Shown: positions 4,789-5,271 of the stretch, piece by piece
Layout of the letters: each line of letters opens with the position of its first letter
How positions within the stretch are numbered: the stretch's first letter is position 1
From: Oscillospiraceae bacterium
Lineage (GTDB): Bacteria > Bacillota > Clostridia > Oscillospirales > Ruminococcaceae
Direction of reading: 5' to 3'
Length of the DNA stretch: 5,271 nt
Assembly (NCBI GenBank): GCA_017828935.1
Contig: JAGAUG010000023.1
Span: forward strand, 1-5,271
Position numbers and translations under genes: made by a program
Notes under the pieces: generated by a model
What the model saw: only the letters and a program-made list of their open reading frames with translations
Told to the model about the DNA's origin: nothing
Database searches by the model: none

Positions 4789-5271
4789 ATGAATATTTTA
4801 GGTATCGATCCCGGATACGCAATAATTGGGTTCGGAGCAATTAATTATACTAAAAATAAATTTAATACTTTGGGTTACGGTTCGATTACAACCCCAGCTG
4901 GACTTATGATCCAAAATAGACTCTCGATAATTTATGACGAACTAAATTTGATTATTTCAAAATATAAGCCCGACTGCCTCGCAATCGAAAAATTATATTT
5001 TTCTTCGAATCAAAAAACGGTTATTACGGTTGCTCAAGCTAGAGGTGTTATTTTATTAGTTGGAGCTAGAAATAACTTGCCGATCTTTGAGTATACTCCG
5101 CTTCAAATAAAACAGTCGGTCGTGGGCTATGGACGAGCTACTAAGGCTCAAGTTATTTCAATGACGGCTTCGATATTGAAATTAGTTTCGGCTCCTAAGT
5201 TAGACGATACAGCTGACGCTTTAGCTGTCGCTATTTGCCACGCCCATTCATCTGTTTCTTTATATAATATA
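4789..5271 (+). CDS. ruvC: Holliday junction resolvase RuvC, 3' end outside window
   Basis: This dimeric endonuclease cuts four-way junctions symmetrically, working with the RuvAB branch migration motor. 161 codons are visible with no stop; the family is about 165-175 residues, so only a few codons should be missing. All four acidic metal-binding residues are present: D7 in MNILGIDPG, E67 in CLAIEKLYFSSNQKT, and D140 and D143 in LDDTADALAVAICHA. GYGRATKAQV, the conserved basic segment before the last two aspartates, is also intact. ATG start; AGGAAAG (4771-4777) is a ribosome site at unusually wide spacing (11 nt from its last base). It has its own SigA promoter and probably leads a ruvC-ruvA-ruvB unit beyond the edge. 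Confidence 0.96.
   Translation, partial: MNILGIDPGYAIIGFGAINYTKNKFNTLGYGSITTPAGLMIQNRLSIIYDELNLIISKYKPDCLAIEKLYFSSNQKTVITVAQARGVILLVGARNNLPIFEYTPLQIKQSVVGYGRATKAQVISMTASILKLVSAPKLDDTADALAVAICHAHSSVSLYNI

Overview
The window looks like ordinary chromosome from an AT-rich, endospore-forming Firmicute of the class Clostridia. The evidence is a mother-cell sigma factor of the SigK type with a hydrophobic pro-sequence, a Firmicutes DnaD-type replication protein, an ECF-transporter riboflavin S component, very AT-rich coding and intergenic DNA, frequent TTG/GTG starts and GGAGGTGAT-like ribosome binding sites. One repeat (181-223) matches, from memory, a GC-rich double-hairpin repeat that is common in gut Oscillospiraceae/Ruminococcaceae and relatives. 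That placement is inference and was not searched.

Layout. Positions 1-467 are noncoding and unlike the rest: two GC-rich double-hairpin repeats of one family lie in opposite orientation (68-129 and 181-223), with a perfect 18-bp palindrome between them. An end resembling an insertion-sequence terminal repeat follows (279-319), facing a degenerate second copy (332-356). Six genes follow, all on the + strand: alr (alanine racemase, 468-1643), a dnaD-like gene (1678-2754), ribU (2828-3379), tadA (3402-3866), sigK (3965-4672) and ruvC (4789 to the window end, open at the 3' edge).

How the genes work together. alr supplies D-alanine for peptidoglycan. The DnaD-like protein acts in replication initiation or restart, RibU in riboflavin uptake, TadA in tRNA wobble editing, SigK in late mother-cell sporulation transcription, and RuvC in Holliday junction resolution. 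They do not form one pathway. Gaps of 34, 73 and 22 nt suggest that alr-dnaD-ribU-tadA could be cotranscribed. sigK follows a 98-nt gap holding a candidate SpoIIID site and SigK-type promoter. ruvC follows a 116-nt gap with a good extended -10 SigA promoter, so it probably opens a separate unit (ruvA/ruvB may follow outside the window).

No convincing new system is visible. The points most worth checking are the inverted pair of structurally covarying repeats with IS-like ends upstream of alr, and the sigK control region with its apparently intact pro-SigK.
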